Assembly (NCBI GenBank): GCA_011319805.1
Contig: SJRY01000211.1
Location: 33,880 to 97,879 of the forward strand
DNA from: Macrocybe gigantea
Lineage: Eukaryota; Basidiomycota; Agaricomycetes; Agaricales; Callistosporiaceae
Direction of reading: 5' to 3'
DNA: 64,000 nucleotides
Position numbers and translations under genes: made by a program
Shown: positions 23,460 through 33,930 of the stretch, piece after piece
How the letters are laid out: every line of letters begins with the position of its first letter
Position numbering within the stretch: position 1 is the stretch's first letter
The notes under the pieces: model-generated
The model's database searches: none
What the model saw: the letters and a program-made list of their open reading frames with translations, nothing else
What the model was told of the DNA's origin: nothing

Positions 23460-23735
23460 GTAAGGATCTTTTGAGACTCTTGATTGACTCTGGCTACTGT
23501 TGAGACATATCAATAGTCTAACAGAACTCTATGTTTGACTTCTGATTACTCATATCAGAAGCAGAACTCTATCAGGAGTGTATCAGAACTGTATCAAGAC
23601 TTGATCAGAACTGAATCAGAACTGGCATTTCCTTGACGAGAGTGCTCATACAGTCTGGATACAGTTCTGATAGGCTTCTGATAGAGTTCTGATAGAGTAT
23701 CGAGACTCTTGTAAGAGTCTTTCAGAACTTGTGGG
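23460..23735. repeat. Right subterminal repeats of the KDZ element
   Basis: Repeated TCTGATAGAGT and ATCAGAACTGTATCA-type units of 10-12 bp in both orientations, matching the left arrays, then the inverted terminal repeat to 23751. Confidence 0.8.
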
Positions 23736-23751
23736 TGAGTGTAACATCCTC

Positions 23752-25567
23752 ATCTACTGCAGTTATGAGTATGACCAGATGTGAAAATTATTCATTCCCT
23801 TGGATTTTCAAGGACTGTCAGGAATGCACTGGACACAACAAAGTTGCTGTGCTCTACCAGTCATTGAATCATAGCTCCAAACAATTTGATTTCAGGGTTA
23901 TAGATTGTTAAGGAAAAAAGATAACTCTTTCCAGAGCTCTTGCCAGTGTTTCTAAGTTCAGTTATATTGCTATTAAAGATCTATATACCAGATGGTACTG
24001 GAATTTTAACCAGATTCCCTTTTGATAGGTAGCATGGAAAATCATGCACTTTGAAATGGAGCTTCCCTATCTCTTAGGATTGACTGACCCATGTCCAACT
24101 GCTGTTACCATGGAACCTTTCTCCACTTCAGTCTTCAAGGTTCTCACTTGAATATTTGCTACTACCACCAAGATCTGCACTAGAGGCCATTTCACCCAGC
24201 ATTACTGCCTAGGCTTCTTCACTGACCTCTATGCCTGCCTACTCATCAGTGCATCACTTCAACACTGATAGCGAGGTATGGGTATCATGCTTAAGCACCA
24301 TCCATTTTCAGGGCTAGTTCATTTGGCAGATGAGTTGTTACACACTCCTTAGTGGATTCCAACTTCCATGGCCACCATCTTGCTGTCTAGATGAACTAAC
24401 ACCTTTTGTGGTGTCTGATGAGTATGAATTCTGGCACCTTAACCTTGCATTCAGTTCATCCCGTATCACCAGTTCTGCTTACCAAAAATGGCCCACTAGA
24501 AACTCTCAATCGCCAAGCGGTCCAATTAAGAGACAGCTTATTCTTACATATTTAAAGTTTGAGAATAGGTTAAGATTGTTGCAACCCCAAGGCCTCTAAT
24601 CATTCACTTTACCATATAAATCTGATATGAGTTTCTGCTATCCTGAGGGAAACTTCAGCAGGAACCAGCTACTAGATGGTTCAATTAGTCTTTCACCCCT
24701 ATACCCAAATTTGACAATCGATTTGCATGTCAGAATCACTATGAGCCTCCACCAGAGTTTCCTCTGGCTTCACCCTATTCAGACACAGTTCACCATCTTT
24801 TGGGTCCCAACATGCATGCTCTACCACAGATCCATCACAAAAGGTCTGGTCCGGGCATTAGTGCTCTCCATGACAGAGATCCTGATCTTCACTTTCATTA
24901 CACACATGGGTTTGCCACCCAAATACTCACAGGCATGTTAGACTCCTTGGTCCGTGTTTCAAGACAGATCAATTAAAGCCATTATGCCAGCATCCTAAGC
25001 ACAATTGTGGTCAAAACCTGGCCTTGCAGCATGCTGAGTTCCTCAATCCCAACCAATGTATATAATCAAAGGCTATAACACATCCAGAGATGCCACATTC
25101 CTTTGACCTTTATCCACTGGTCAAAATTGATGCTGGCCCATCAACTAGGAAGTATATCAAGCAAAAAAGCAAGGTTGATCCCTAGTCAATGCAACTGACT
25201 TCAAGCGTTTCCCTTTCAACAATTTCACATACTGTTTAACTCTCTTTCTAAAGTTCTTTTCATCTTTCCCTCACAGTACTTGTTTGCTATTGGTCTCTTA
25301 CCAATATTTAGCTTTAGATGGAATTTACTACCCATTGAGAGCTGCATTCCCAAACAACTTGACTCTTTGAGAGCATATCACAAAAGCTCTAGAAGTCCAT
25401 GTCAAAGACGGGATTCTCACCCTCTATGATGTTCCATTCCAGGAGACTTGTATATGGTCCAGCATGGATAATACTTCTCTAGATTACAACTCGGACAGCC
25501 AAAGGCAGTCAGATTTTAAATTTGAGCTCTTCCCGCTTCACTCACAGTTACTAGAGGAATCCTTGTT

Positions 25568-25600
<33 letters not shown>

Positions 25601-25635
25601 GTTCAGTGGGTAGTCCTACCTGATTTGAGGTCAAA
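23752..25635 (-). rRNA. 28S rRNA pseudogene, 5' ~1.9 kb
   Basis: The plus strand is the complement of fungal 28S through many conserved blocks: CCTATCTCTTAGGATTGACT near 24070, GAATATTTGCTACTACCACC near 24150, CCAAAAATGGCCCACTAGAA near 24483, GACTCCTTGGTCCGTGTTTC near 24942 and the exact ITS4 priming site at 25577-25596. The mature 5' end falls near 25635. Sites that are CG in intact 28S are very often CA or TG here. No functional rRNA is expected. Confidence 0.93.
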
Positions 25636-25847
25636 ATGATCAAAGACAGTTAATTGTCCTGTTTAGAAAGCTGAACCACACAATATCATGCTAAGCCATG
25701 GTGTAGATAACTATCACACTAGGGGCTAAATTAACGATGGGTCCCACTAATGTATTTCAGAAGAGCTGACTCTTTGAACACAAAAAGCCAGCAACTCCCA
25801 CATCCAAATACTTTGAAACAAAAAAGTAACAAAGGTTGAGAATTTTA
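25636..25847 (-). other. ITS2 of the rDNA relic
   Basis: Lies between the 28S 5' end and the 5.8S 3' end, about 210 bp. Almost free of CG. It would carry species-level signal, blurred by decay. Confidence 0.8.
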
Positions 25848-26001
25848 TAACACTCAAACAGGCATGCTCCTTGGAATACCAAGGAGTGCAAGGTGTCTTC
25901 AAAGATTTGATGATTCACTGAATTCTGCAATTCACATTACTTATTGCATTTCACTGCATTCTTCATCAATGCGAGAGCCAAGAGATCTGTTGTTGAAAGT
26001 T
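25848..26001 (-). rRNA. 5.8S rRNA pseudogene
   Basis: About 154 bp on the minus strand, running from AACTTTCAACAACAGATCTC to the CAAGGAGCATGCCTGTTTGA end. Against the conserved fungal 5.8S, the changes fall mainly at CG sites: AACGGATC is AACAGATC, GAACGCAGCGAAATGCGAT is changed at all three CG sites, and CATCGAATC is CATCAAATC. One CG remains, in CTCTCGCAT. Boundaries are ±3 bp. Confidence 0.92.
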
Positions 26002-26226
26002 GTATATGATTTAAAGGCATCAAAGAAATGCCTTAGAAAACATTCTTATATATAGAGTAAATAATATGAAAAGATATAGACTTTGGAGTATAAGGGCCAA
26101 GATCACTCTCAACTCAAAACTTTATCCAAAGTCTACAAAAGGTACACAAGTGGTTTAAGAAACAATAGCCAAGCATGCACATGCTCTGAAAGGGCCAGCA
26201 ACAACTTGACCAAGTTCATTCACTAA
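26002..26226 (-). other. ITS1 of the rDNA relic
   Basis: About 225 bp between 5.8S and 18S, AT-rich and nearly without CG. Confidence 0.8.
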
Positions 26227-26443
26227 TGATCCTTCTGCAGGTTCACCTACGGAAACCTTGTTACAACTTTTACTTCCTCTAAATGACCAAGTTTGATTAG
26301 CTTCTCAGCAATAGGGTGCCGTTTCCAGCTCCCCAAAGCCAATCCGGAGATCTGACTAAGCCATTCAATTAGTAGTAGTGATAGGCAGTATACACAAAGG
26401 GCAGGGACATAATCAATGCAAGCCGATGACTCATGCTTACTAG
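26227..26443 (-). rRNA. 18S rRNA pseudogene, 3' ~215 bp
   Basis: The plus strand starts TGATCCTTCTGCAGGTTCACC, the complement of the 18S 3' terminus with one change. The ITS1F priming site is intact (complement at 26270-26291). Further in, CG sites have become CA, TG or TA (for example in GGTAGTAGCGACGGGCGG). Homology stops near TTACTAGG at 26443, and gypsy-derived sequence begins by 26461. Confidence 0.93.
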
Positions 26444-26460
26444 GTGGAGTAGTTTCCAAA

Positions 26461-27941
26461 CTTCTGCCTACAGCTATTCAATTGCATTTTGAACTCCAGC
26501 CACTCTTGTAGCTTAGAGTCTGCCCAGTTCTATGCATGTTCAGCCTTGCCTCTCATGATCCATTGCAATGTGTAGGTAATTATGTCCCACTTGTTGGTGA
26601 TTTCTTTCTTATTGAAATAGACTTCCATCCATCAAAGCCAGCTTCCAATAAGACTGGGATTCCCTTTATATGGATCTGGCAGTTTTGATTTTGTTCTTTT
26701 GGGCTTCTTGCCCAAATTTAATTCTTTTTTGATTGCATTGACCAAAGTCCGAGTTGCCTGTTATACTTATTTGGCCTGCTGTAGGTGATTTCGGCAGGTG
26801 CCCCAGGCCAGGGCAAGAGGGTTCACAGCAAAGAGGGTGGTGAGGATGATGGTGATAAAAGCGAATAATGTAGTGATGAGCTCCATCTAGGTGTTATTTG
26901 GGAGTTTCTCAGTGAGGTCATTAGCATCAGAGGAGTCAGGGGTAGAAGTGGAGTTCCAGAGGGCCTTTGTCCCAAGTAAAATTAGGGCTGAGGTATTGAG
27001 AGGGTAGATTTGGGTAGTAGCTGGTCTAATATTCATATTTGACATCAACTATGTGGTTTTGGAAATGGAGATTCTTTAGAATGAGAGTATATTCAATGTG
27101 TCATCGATAGAGAGGGTTGTGATGGATCTTTGTATAGAAAGAGGAGAGGTTGGAAACCAGGCAATTGTGTCTAATGGAGTAGTTGATTAGTACTATGCAG
27201 GCAGCATGCAGCCATCGACTCCTGTTTTGGTTTATTCAAGAAGGGAAAGGGTGCCTGTTAAACTGTAGAAGGGTCAGCTCGAATCTCTGTAGCTACAGAG
27301 ATGCTCCAAATGGCAGTCAAGAAAGGGTTCATCATCAGGGGTCTGAGCAGTCTGGCAATCCCTTTCTTGCTTCAAGTCAATGACATGTTTCCAACAGTAA
27401 TCTTCAGGAGCATGTTTGAGAAAAAGGTCAGTAGGTGGAGACTATCCACACATCCAAGTCCTCTGGTCTCTCTTGCTTAGGTACATTCCAGATCAACAAA
27501 CTACCTGGTCAAATGCATGGTAGGGCTTTCCAAAGATCACTCTAGCACAGCCTTAAGATGTTCGATTCAGACAGGATCAGGCTCAGCATTACCCTTAGTC
27601 CTCTCACATGTCCAAGTGCAATGAACAAAGACCTCAGACAGAGACCAGAATGTGGGGTTGGCACAGGATGGGGAATAGGGATAAAAGATAGAAATATTAG
27701 TAACTGAAGGTGAAAGAGGTGTGATGATGCAGCAGGTTCCTTTGATCACACAGCACTCGGAGCTGTGGGCAATGAAGGAAGGGCTTCAGTAGAGAGTAGT
27801 GGGTGTGAGGTGCACAGTAATAGCTTCGAGCTTTTGCTATGCACAACCCAAATCTGTATACAAGTCACTCAGTCTTTTGAAGAGTAAGAGGCAGGAAGAA
27901 GGATGCTAGTTATTAGCCAGCTCAAAGCTGGGTTCTATTGT
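26461..27941 (-). mobile_element. Chromodomain-type gypsy fragment E (partial LTR, leader, start of gag)
   Basis: Read on minus: the end of a 416-bp-family LTR (27941-27829, partial), a leader, then a gag ATG at 26886 (MELIT- like element A's MELIAALF) running to ~26461, where it meets the 18S relic. The sequence parallels element A from 28251 to ~29480 in opposite orientation. Pol is absent. Element A begins exactly where this LTR is cut. Confidence 0.8.
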
Positions 27942-28358
27942 TGTTATGATTTCAGAACTTATCGTTATCTTGACAATAGGCACATGACTCAAGATCACAT
28001 GACAAACACATGACATGAACCGTGACGTGATAAACAAGGTATCATGCAATGACTTGAGGAAACCCTACAACAACGACACGTCAGCACTGACTAGGGCATG
28101 GGGTTATTGCACAAACATCTGCAGGATACCATGAGGAATACAGCAGGATCCTTACTCATTCAACTTAGGGTAGAGGGTTTCATGTAACATGAGGATAGTA
28201 TAGTCATGGTCCGTGCTCAGGAGTTGTAACACATAAATAGCTAAATTGTATGTAGTAGAACTCAGCTTCGAGCTAGCTAATTATTAGCAAACTTCTCCCT
28301 GCCTCTCACATTTGAGTTAGTTAGAGTGACCTGCATGCAGAATTAGTTTTGCATAGCA
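27942..28358 (+). repeat. 5' LTR of gypsy A (417 bp)
   Basis: TGTTATGATTTCAG... to ...TTTTGCATAGCA, alignable along its length with the 3' LTR. The U3 region contains several CACATG/CACGTG-type E-boxes (27980-28030). A TATA-like ACATAAATAG is at 28231-28240. Confidence 0.9.
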
Positions 28359-29054
28359 AAAGCTCGAAGCTAGCCCTTGTGCACCTCACTACTCTTCTAC
28401 TCCTCCAACCACCCTTCCTTCATTGCCTGATGGCCTCGAGTGCTGTGTGACCAAAGGAACCTGCTGCGTCACCATACCTCTTTTCTTTACTGAAACTAAC
28501 ATTTTTACTTTCCACCACTACTCCCCACCCCATGCCAACCCATATTCCAGTCTCTATCAGAGGTCCTTGCTCATTGTACTTGGATATATGAGAGGTCTAA
28601 GGGTAACATTGAGTCCGACCCTGACCAAATTGAGCATCAAAAGGCTGTGCTAGGATAATCTTCAGAGAGTCCTACTGTGCATTTGACCAGGTAGTGTGTT
28701 GACCCAGGATGTACCTCAGCAAGAGAGACAGGAGGACTCGGACATGTGGATAGTCCCTGCCTACTAACTGCTTTCTCAAACATGCCCTTGAAAGTTATTG
28801 TTGGAAACGTGTGTTGACCCGAAATGAGAAAGGAGTCGCCAGACTGCTGGGACTTCTGATGATGAAACCTTTCTTGACTGCCATTTGGGGCATCCCCATT
28901 GTGATGAGGATTTGAGCTGACCCATCTGCAGTTTAACAGGCACCTTCCCTTTTCACTAGACCCAACCGAAGTGGGAGTCAATGGTCGTGTGCCACCCACA
29001 TGGTACTATTCGACAAAAACACACCAAACACCAACCCCTCTTACCTCACACATC
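28359..29054 (+). other. Leader of gypsy A
   Basis: Untranslated region between the 5' LTR and gag. It has an inverted homologous counterpart in fragment E (27828-26890). No coding feature is apparent. The primer-binding site should start at about 28359, but I could not match a tRNA with confidence. Confidence 0.6.
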
Positions 29055-30211
29055 ATGGAACTCATTGCTGCCCTCTTTGCTTTCATCACAATCATCCTTA
29101 CTACTCTCTTCACTGCCAACCCTCTTGCCCTGGCCTGGGGCACCCTTCAAAATAACCCTCAGCAGGCCAAACAGGTACAAAATGCAACTCAGACTTTGGT
29201 CGACGTGATTAAAGAAGAACTGGATTTGGGCAAGAAGCTCAAAAGAATGAAATCAGAACTGCCAGATTCATATAAAGAGGATCCCAGTCTAATCAGAAGC
29301 TGGCTTCGATGTATGGAAGTCTACTTCGACAAGGAGGAAATAACCAACAAATGGGACATGATCACCTATGCGTTGCAACAGATCATAGGAGGCAAGGCTG
29401 AATATGCACAGAACTGGGTAGACTCCAAGCTACAAGAGTGGCTTGAGTTCAAAATGGAATTAAATGGACATAGGCAGGAATTCAGAAATCATTCCACCTA
29501 CAATGACTGGGAACATGGCCACATCGTTACGCCGGTAATGGCTAACACTCTGGAACTCAGGACAGATCCCCTTGGACACCTTCCACCATTCAAGGACTGG
29601 GAGAACTTCAAGGTGGAAGCCCGCAAATTCTTCATGACCATGGAGACTAGGAATGATGCCATCATTCGGATCAAAGAACTGTCACAGCATCGATGACCAG
29701 TCAAGGACTATATCATTGAATTCTGGAGCTGGGCTCCTTTGATGGAATACAATGATATCACTCTCATCAATATCTTTAAACATGGACTCAACCAGGCGCT
29801 CAGACAACATATTATCAAACTAGGAGGCATCTGTGAGGAGGACATTGACTAGTGGTACAAGCACGTGACAGAACTGGACTGACAGTATCACCAGGCCCAG
29901 AAAGAATTTGGTGTGAAGGAGCGATTCACTCCCAAGCAGACTCAGAAACTGGCTCAGGGAACCATGGTGCCTAAGGAGCAAACTCTGGCACTAGTGACCA
30001 GTAATGCTCAAGGACAGCCTGACCCAAATGCCATGGATGTCAACTGGATGAAGCACGAAGGTCGCTGCTTCTGGTGCAGACAGAAGGGACACATCAGATG
30101 CAACTGCCCGATGAACCCCTAGCCAAAATATGCTACACAGAATGTAGAGACACAGGACGAAATGACTGCCACCACTAAAATTGAAGAGCTGAAACAGGGT
30201 TTTCAATAGAG
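29055..30211 (+). pseudogene. Gypsy A gag
   Basis: ATG at 29055 (MELIAALF, hydrophobic start). A retrotransposon-gag domain follows (LIRSWLRCMEVYFDKEEITNK, residues about 90-110) and a CCHC knuckle near 30065-30107 (CFWCRQKGHIRCNC). One frame is interrupted by TGA at 29694, TAG near 29850, TGA at 29881 and TAG at 30120, all explicable by C-to-T or G-to-A changes. It would form the virus-like particle and bind RNA. Confidence 0.85.
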
Positions 30212-31441
30212 CTAGGAAGAAGCACCGCTTCACCGGCTAACTATGTATCGTCGAGTATTAATATAAGAGATATTCCCAATCTTAAAGAATACTTTAAATG
30301 AGAAGGTGCACGAGAGTTCGGTCTCGTAAAAGGATACACCCTACCCTGGGTGGCTCAGCAGATCTATCAGCAGGATGAGTCTAAGGTGTACACAATCCTT
30401 AAGGCATGGACAGATCAATTGCAACAGAAGGACATCTCATTGGAGAAGCTTTGTGAGATCAATCAGATGAATGACCACGATGCACTCCATATGCTGCTCG
30501 ACCTCAGACAAAAGCCATGATTTGTCAGAGGTGGCAATGGAAATCAGATGGATGTACCTTTGACCATCATGACCTTGGATACTGGACAGATGTACAGCAT
30601 GAAAGCCTTGCTTGATACAGGGTGTACTGGATCTTGCATAGATCAGAAGTTCATCAAGGAAAAGGAAATCAATACAAAGAGATATCCGATTCCTATTCTG
30701 GTCCACAATGCAGACGGAATCTGTAACATGGCAGGAGACATATGCAAATATGTCGAACTAAGGGTCTGGGTCCAGGACCATGTCGAGCAAATGATCTTCT
30801 CAGTTACTGAACTCGGAAAGGGCCAGATCTTCATCGGTTATAAGTGGGTTAAACATCACAACCCTCGGATTGATTGGAAGACAGAGAAGATCACTTTTAA
30901 TCAATGCCCTGAAGAGTGTCAATACATTGTCTGAATGGAAAACCCTGAAGATGATGACACCTCTATTGAGACAAATGAGGTAGACTTCGAATATGGAGAG
31001 AAACTCTTGATGATCGACATGAACCAAGAGTTCCATCTAAGGGCTTTCCAAATGACAGCTTCCAAAATGGCAGAAGCAACGGCAAAAGCAACAAAGGCTA
31101 AAACCTTTGAAGAAATCATACTGGAAGAATACCACTGTTTCAAGGATTCAGTATTCGGAAAAGAGTTGTTCGATGAATTACCACTATAACAACCTTGGGA
31201 CCATGCAATTGAACTTATCCCAGGAGCTAAACTCCAGGATTGCAAGGTCTACCCCTTGACACTAGACAAACAGAAACAGTTGGATGCCTTTTTAGATGAA
31301 AATCTGAACACTGGATGAATCAGACCATCAAAATCACCAATGGCCTCACCTTTCTTCTTTGTAAAAAAGAAGGACGGATCCCTATGACCCGTACAGGATT
31401 ATTGGAAGTTAAATGACATGATGATAAAGAACAAGTACCTG
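30212..31441 (+). pseudogene. Gypsy A protease and start of reverse transcriptase
   Basis: Aspartic protease with the active-site motif LLDTGCTGSCID at about 30610-30645, followed by an ILV/GYKWVKHHNPRIDW segment typical of gypsy proteases. Next is the RT start (SPFFFVKKKDGS near 31350), interrupted by stops (for example after NTG and after KKDGSL). It ends at the AGTACCTG duplication of the inserted element. Confidence 0.85.
31434..31441. repeat. 8-bp target duplication of the 2.6-kb TIR element, left copy
   Basis: AGTACCTG here and at 34053-34060. Removing one copy and the element restores the gypsy RT reading [14 protein letters not shown]. Confidence 0.9.
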
Positions 31442-31469
31442 GAGCCCATCACACTCCCCCCCCTGTTCT

Positions 31470-31930
31470 CCTAAACTCCAGGAGGAATTTAGCAGGAATT
31501 TACAAGGATGCCAGGAGGAGTCTGTAAGTACTGAAGAAGGACTTTTCAGCCAATTCTTTGATTTTGAGAGAGCCTGCCAAGTCCTTACACAGTCCTGGGA
31601 AAGTCCTTCTAAAGTTCAGGTTTAGAAGGAATTCTACAGGAAGTTTGGAGGGATTGTCACTGACAATCCTCCTGGAGTCCTTATAGAGTTTAGAAGCCAA
31701 GCCCAGTTCTCCTGGAGTTTAGAAGGATTCCAGTAGGATTCCTAATAATTATATTAAGAGAAGATAAGAAGTGATAGAGTTTAGAAGGACTCCAGCAGAA
31801 TTGCTAATAATCATATTGACAGAAGGTAACAAAGGATAATAGTAAAGGTGAATCAAAGTCCAGAAGGAGTCTAGAATGACGAAGTTCCACCTGGAGTTTA
31901 GAAGGAATGCAGACAAACAGCAGAAAATCA
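31470..31930. repeat. Left subterminal repeats of the 2.6-kb element
   Basis: Degenerate units of the type GGAGTTTAGAAGGA and CCAGGAGGAATTTA, ~10-14 bp period, many copies. Confidence 0.75.
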
Positions 31931-31933
31931 AGT

Positions 31934-32020
31934 TTAAAAAATGGACATGAAAGGGGATTGAACTCGGGACTAGGGGAATTGAACGGCAGAGTGAGGGCTT
32001 AACCACTGGACCAGGAGGGC
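31934..32020 (-). ncRNA. tRNA-like Pol III cassette of the 2.6-kb element
   Basis: On minus it starts GCCCTCCTGGTCCAGTGG. A box TGGTCCAGTGG (plus 32003-32013) and B box GAGTTCAATCC (plus 31955-31965) both fit consensus. A run of six T follows at about 31941-31936. Alignable with the cassette at 23355-23441 and, as there, its 3' end points toward the nearest TIR. Confidence 0.7.
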
Positions 32021-32084
32021 TTGCATGGAAACAAATGGTTTCAATTGACATACCGGTGGGGTCATGTGCGGTCACATGACCTTG

Positions 32085-33000
32085 TTGATCAGTCTCACGC
32101 TCGCATTCCGCTTTCTCATCATCGCTCCCACCCCTTCCTCCACCTCCTTCCCCATCACCACATCAAGCACCCAGACGACGAGGAACCACCACGACGCAGC
32201 GCCGCCCAATGGCAAGCCGGACACGGGGGAAGGAGGAGAATGGGCAACAGAGGTGCGTTGACGCCTCTGTCGCAGAGGTAAGCTTTTTTTTTCTTTTTTT
32301 TCTCGTTCCTGTGCGTTTGACCGCCCACCAGGTGCACGGCGCAACGCCACCGCCGAACGGCAGCCGTACAGCGCCGCCCAGGGCCCGCCTCCCTCACCGG
32401 CGCCCAACGCCGTCTAACGCGCCCATGCCCACGCCCTCCTCCCGCCCTCAGGCGCAAACGCCAAACGGCAGCCAACCGCAGGCGTGAGCGCCGCCCACGG
32501 CCCACGGCCCGCCCCCGGATCGACACCGCCATCTGCGCCCAACGGCAACGGCCGTCAACGCCGCCCACCGCCCACCGCTCCCTCCCACCACTCCCGCCCA
32601 CCCTCCACCGCCCAACGGCAATGGCCGTCAACGCCGCCCACCGCCCACCGCTCCCGCCCACCCTCCACCGCCCAACGGCAACTGTCAGCAGCGCCCACGG
32701 CCCCCCGCTTGGCCCCAAACACCCGCGCCCGCCCTCCTCCGACCAACAGCAGCCCACGGCCCCCGCCCGCCCTCTGCGCCCAACCACAGCCGTCACCGCC
32801 GCCCAATGGCCGCAAACGGCGCGCCCTCAGCGCCACCCACCGCCTCCCGCCCGCCCTCTCCCCTCCGCCACTCCACGGCAGCCGTCGGCACCCAGCAGGA
32901 CCCCACCCCACCCTCCACGCCGACTCCCCCGCCCTCGTCGCCCTTCAGTGCCCGTCTACGGCTCATCTCGCCCGTAAGTCCATAATTTCAACTGGACATT
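32085..33000 (+). other. C-rich block with intron signals in the 2.6-kb element
   Basis: All plus frames stay open over long stretches as Pro/Ala/Arg/His-rich peptides. It includes tandem ~65-80 bp units around CCGCCCAACGGCAA (near 32538, 32606, 32668). A textbook intron (GTAAGC, a long T/C tract, CACCAG) lies at about 32279-32331, and another donor (GTAAGT) at about 32971. I infer the remains of a spliced gene but cannot fix the frame. Confidence 0.5.
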
Positions 33001-33031
33001 ACATGTTTTATTACTTCTTCATACTTTGAAA

Positions 33032-33133
33032 GTACTCGAAAAACAAAGTAAAAAGGCGGCTAAAAATATTATATCAATGGATAGTGAAGAATTGGAAGAA
33101 GAATTAGGAATTGAAATGGATATAGTACATTAG
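33032..33133 (+). pseudogene. Possible last exon, acidic C-terminus, in the 2.6-kb element
   Basis: After an AG at 33031 an open frame reads VLEKQSKKAAKN, then an acidic tail with SEELEEELG, ending in TAG at 33131-33133. The composition looks like real protein and not like the flanking repeats. It may be the C-terminus of a gene whose middle was deleted. Family unknown. Confidence 0.4.
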
Positions 33134-33189
33134 TCTTTTAGATAATGATTTTTGTTGTTTTTTAAATCTACAACAGTTCAACTTTGGCC

Positions 33190-33930
33190 TATAAAATTAT
33201 CAATTCCCACTGGAGTTCACAAAGAGTCCTGGTAAAGTTCCTGTATAGTTCTGGTAAAATCTTACAGGAATCTCATGAGAATTTATAAATATATATTGCT
33301 ACACTACTGCTATATTTGCTTTGTATTGTAGAGTCCTTGTAAAGTCCTTGTGGAGTTCTTGTAAAGTTCTTGTCAAGTCCTTATGAAATCCTTGTGCAGT
33401 TCTTGTAGAATCCTTGTGGAGTTCTTGTAATGTTCTTGTAAAGTTCTTGTGGACTCCTCTTAATGTTTTTCCTTGTAGAGTTCTGCTGGAATCCTGCTGG
33501 AGTCCTGCTGGAGTCCTGTGATAATAATGTTCTGTTGAAATTCTTGTGGTCCTGAAAAAGTTCTTGTAGAGTTCTGTTAAAGTCCTTGTGGAATCCTATG
33601 AGAATCCTTGTAGAGTCCTTGTAGAGTCTTGTAGAAATCCTGACAGAGTTTTCTTAAGGTCCTTGTGGAGTCCTTGTGGAGTCCTGATTCAGTTCTTCTG
33701 AAATATGCCAAATGTCTGTGAATATGTGAATATATATCAGAGTTCTGGTATAGTTCAGTATAGATTCTTGTAAACTCCTTCTAGAGTCCTTCTGATTCCT
33801 TCTAAAGTCCTCCTGGGGTTCTGGTTGAGTTCTTCTGGAGTCCTGATAGAATGAGTTCTGCTGAAATCCTTGTAAAATCCTCTTTCAGTCCTCCTTCAGT
33901 CCTTCTTCAGTCCAGGTAATATATATATTG
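33190..33930. repeat. Right subterminal repeats of the 2.6-kb element
   Basis: Dozens of ~10-12 bp units of the type CTTGT(A/G)GAGTC and AGTTCTTGTAAAG, leading into the terminal inverted repeat. Confidence 0.85.

Larger units (their letters stand above)
15250..23751 (-). mobile_element. KDZ-type DNA transposon, 8.5 kb, inserted in 28S rDNA
   Basis: The ends are inverted repeats: ACACTCACCCACAAG near the left end (from 15259) and its exact complement near the right end (to 23742), within about 30 bp of TIR. An 8-bp target duplication flanks it. Inside are subterminal arrays of GATAGAGT(A/C)TTGATAG-like repeats at both ends, a KDZ-like transposase gene (16164-18178, minus), a second 15-exon gene (18631-21368, minus), a G-rich block (21653-23245) and a tRNA-like cassette (23355-23441, plus). 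KDZ elements are known from mushroom genomes, and an 8-bp duplication fits the Zisupton/KDZ group as I recall it. Confidence 0.85.

Noticed and set aside
15250..23751. TET/JBP oxygenase gene, which often accompanies KDZ elements
   Set aside because: I looked for an HxD...H dioxygenase pattern in both genes and the spacers and saw none.
24330..24941. Open frames of 89 and 104 codons on plus
   Set aside because: They lie entirely within the antisense of 28S rRNA.
26247..26459. 70-codon minus frame
   Set aside because: It is the 18S rRNA 3' end read as protein.
32072..32977. Overlapping open frames on both strands in the C-rich block
   Set aside because: Same composition effect; only the intron signals and the last-exon candidate were kept.
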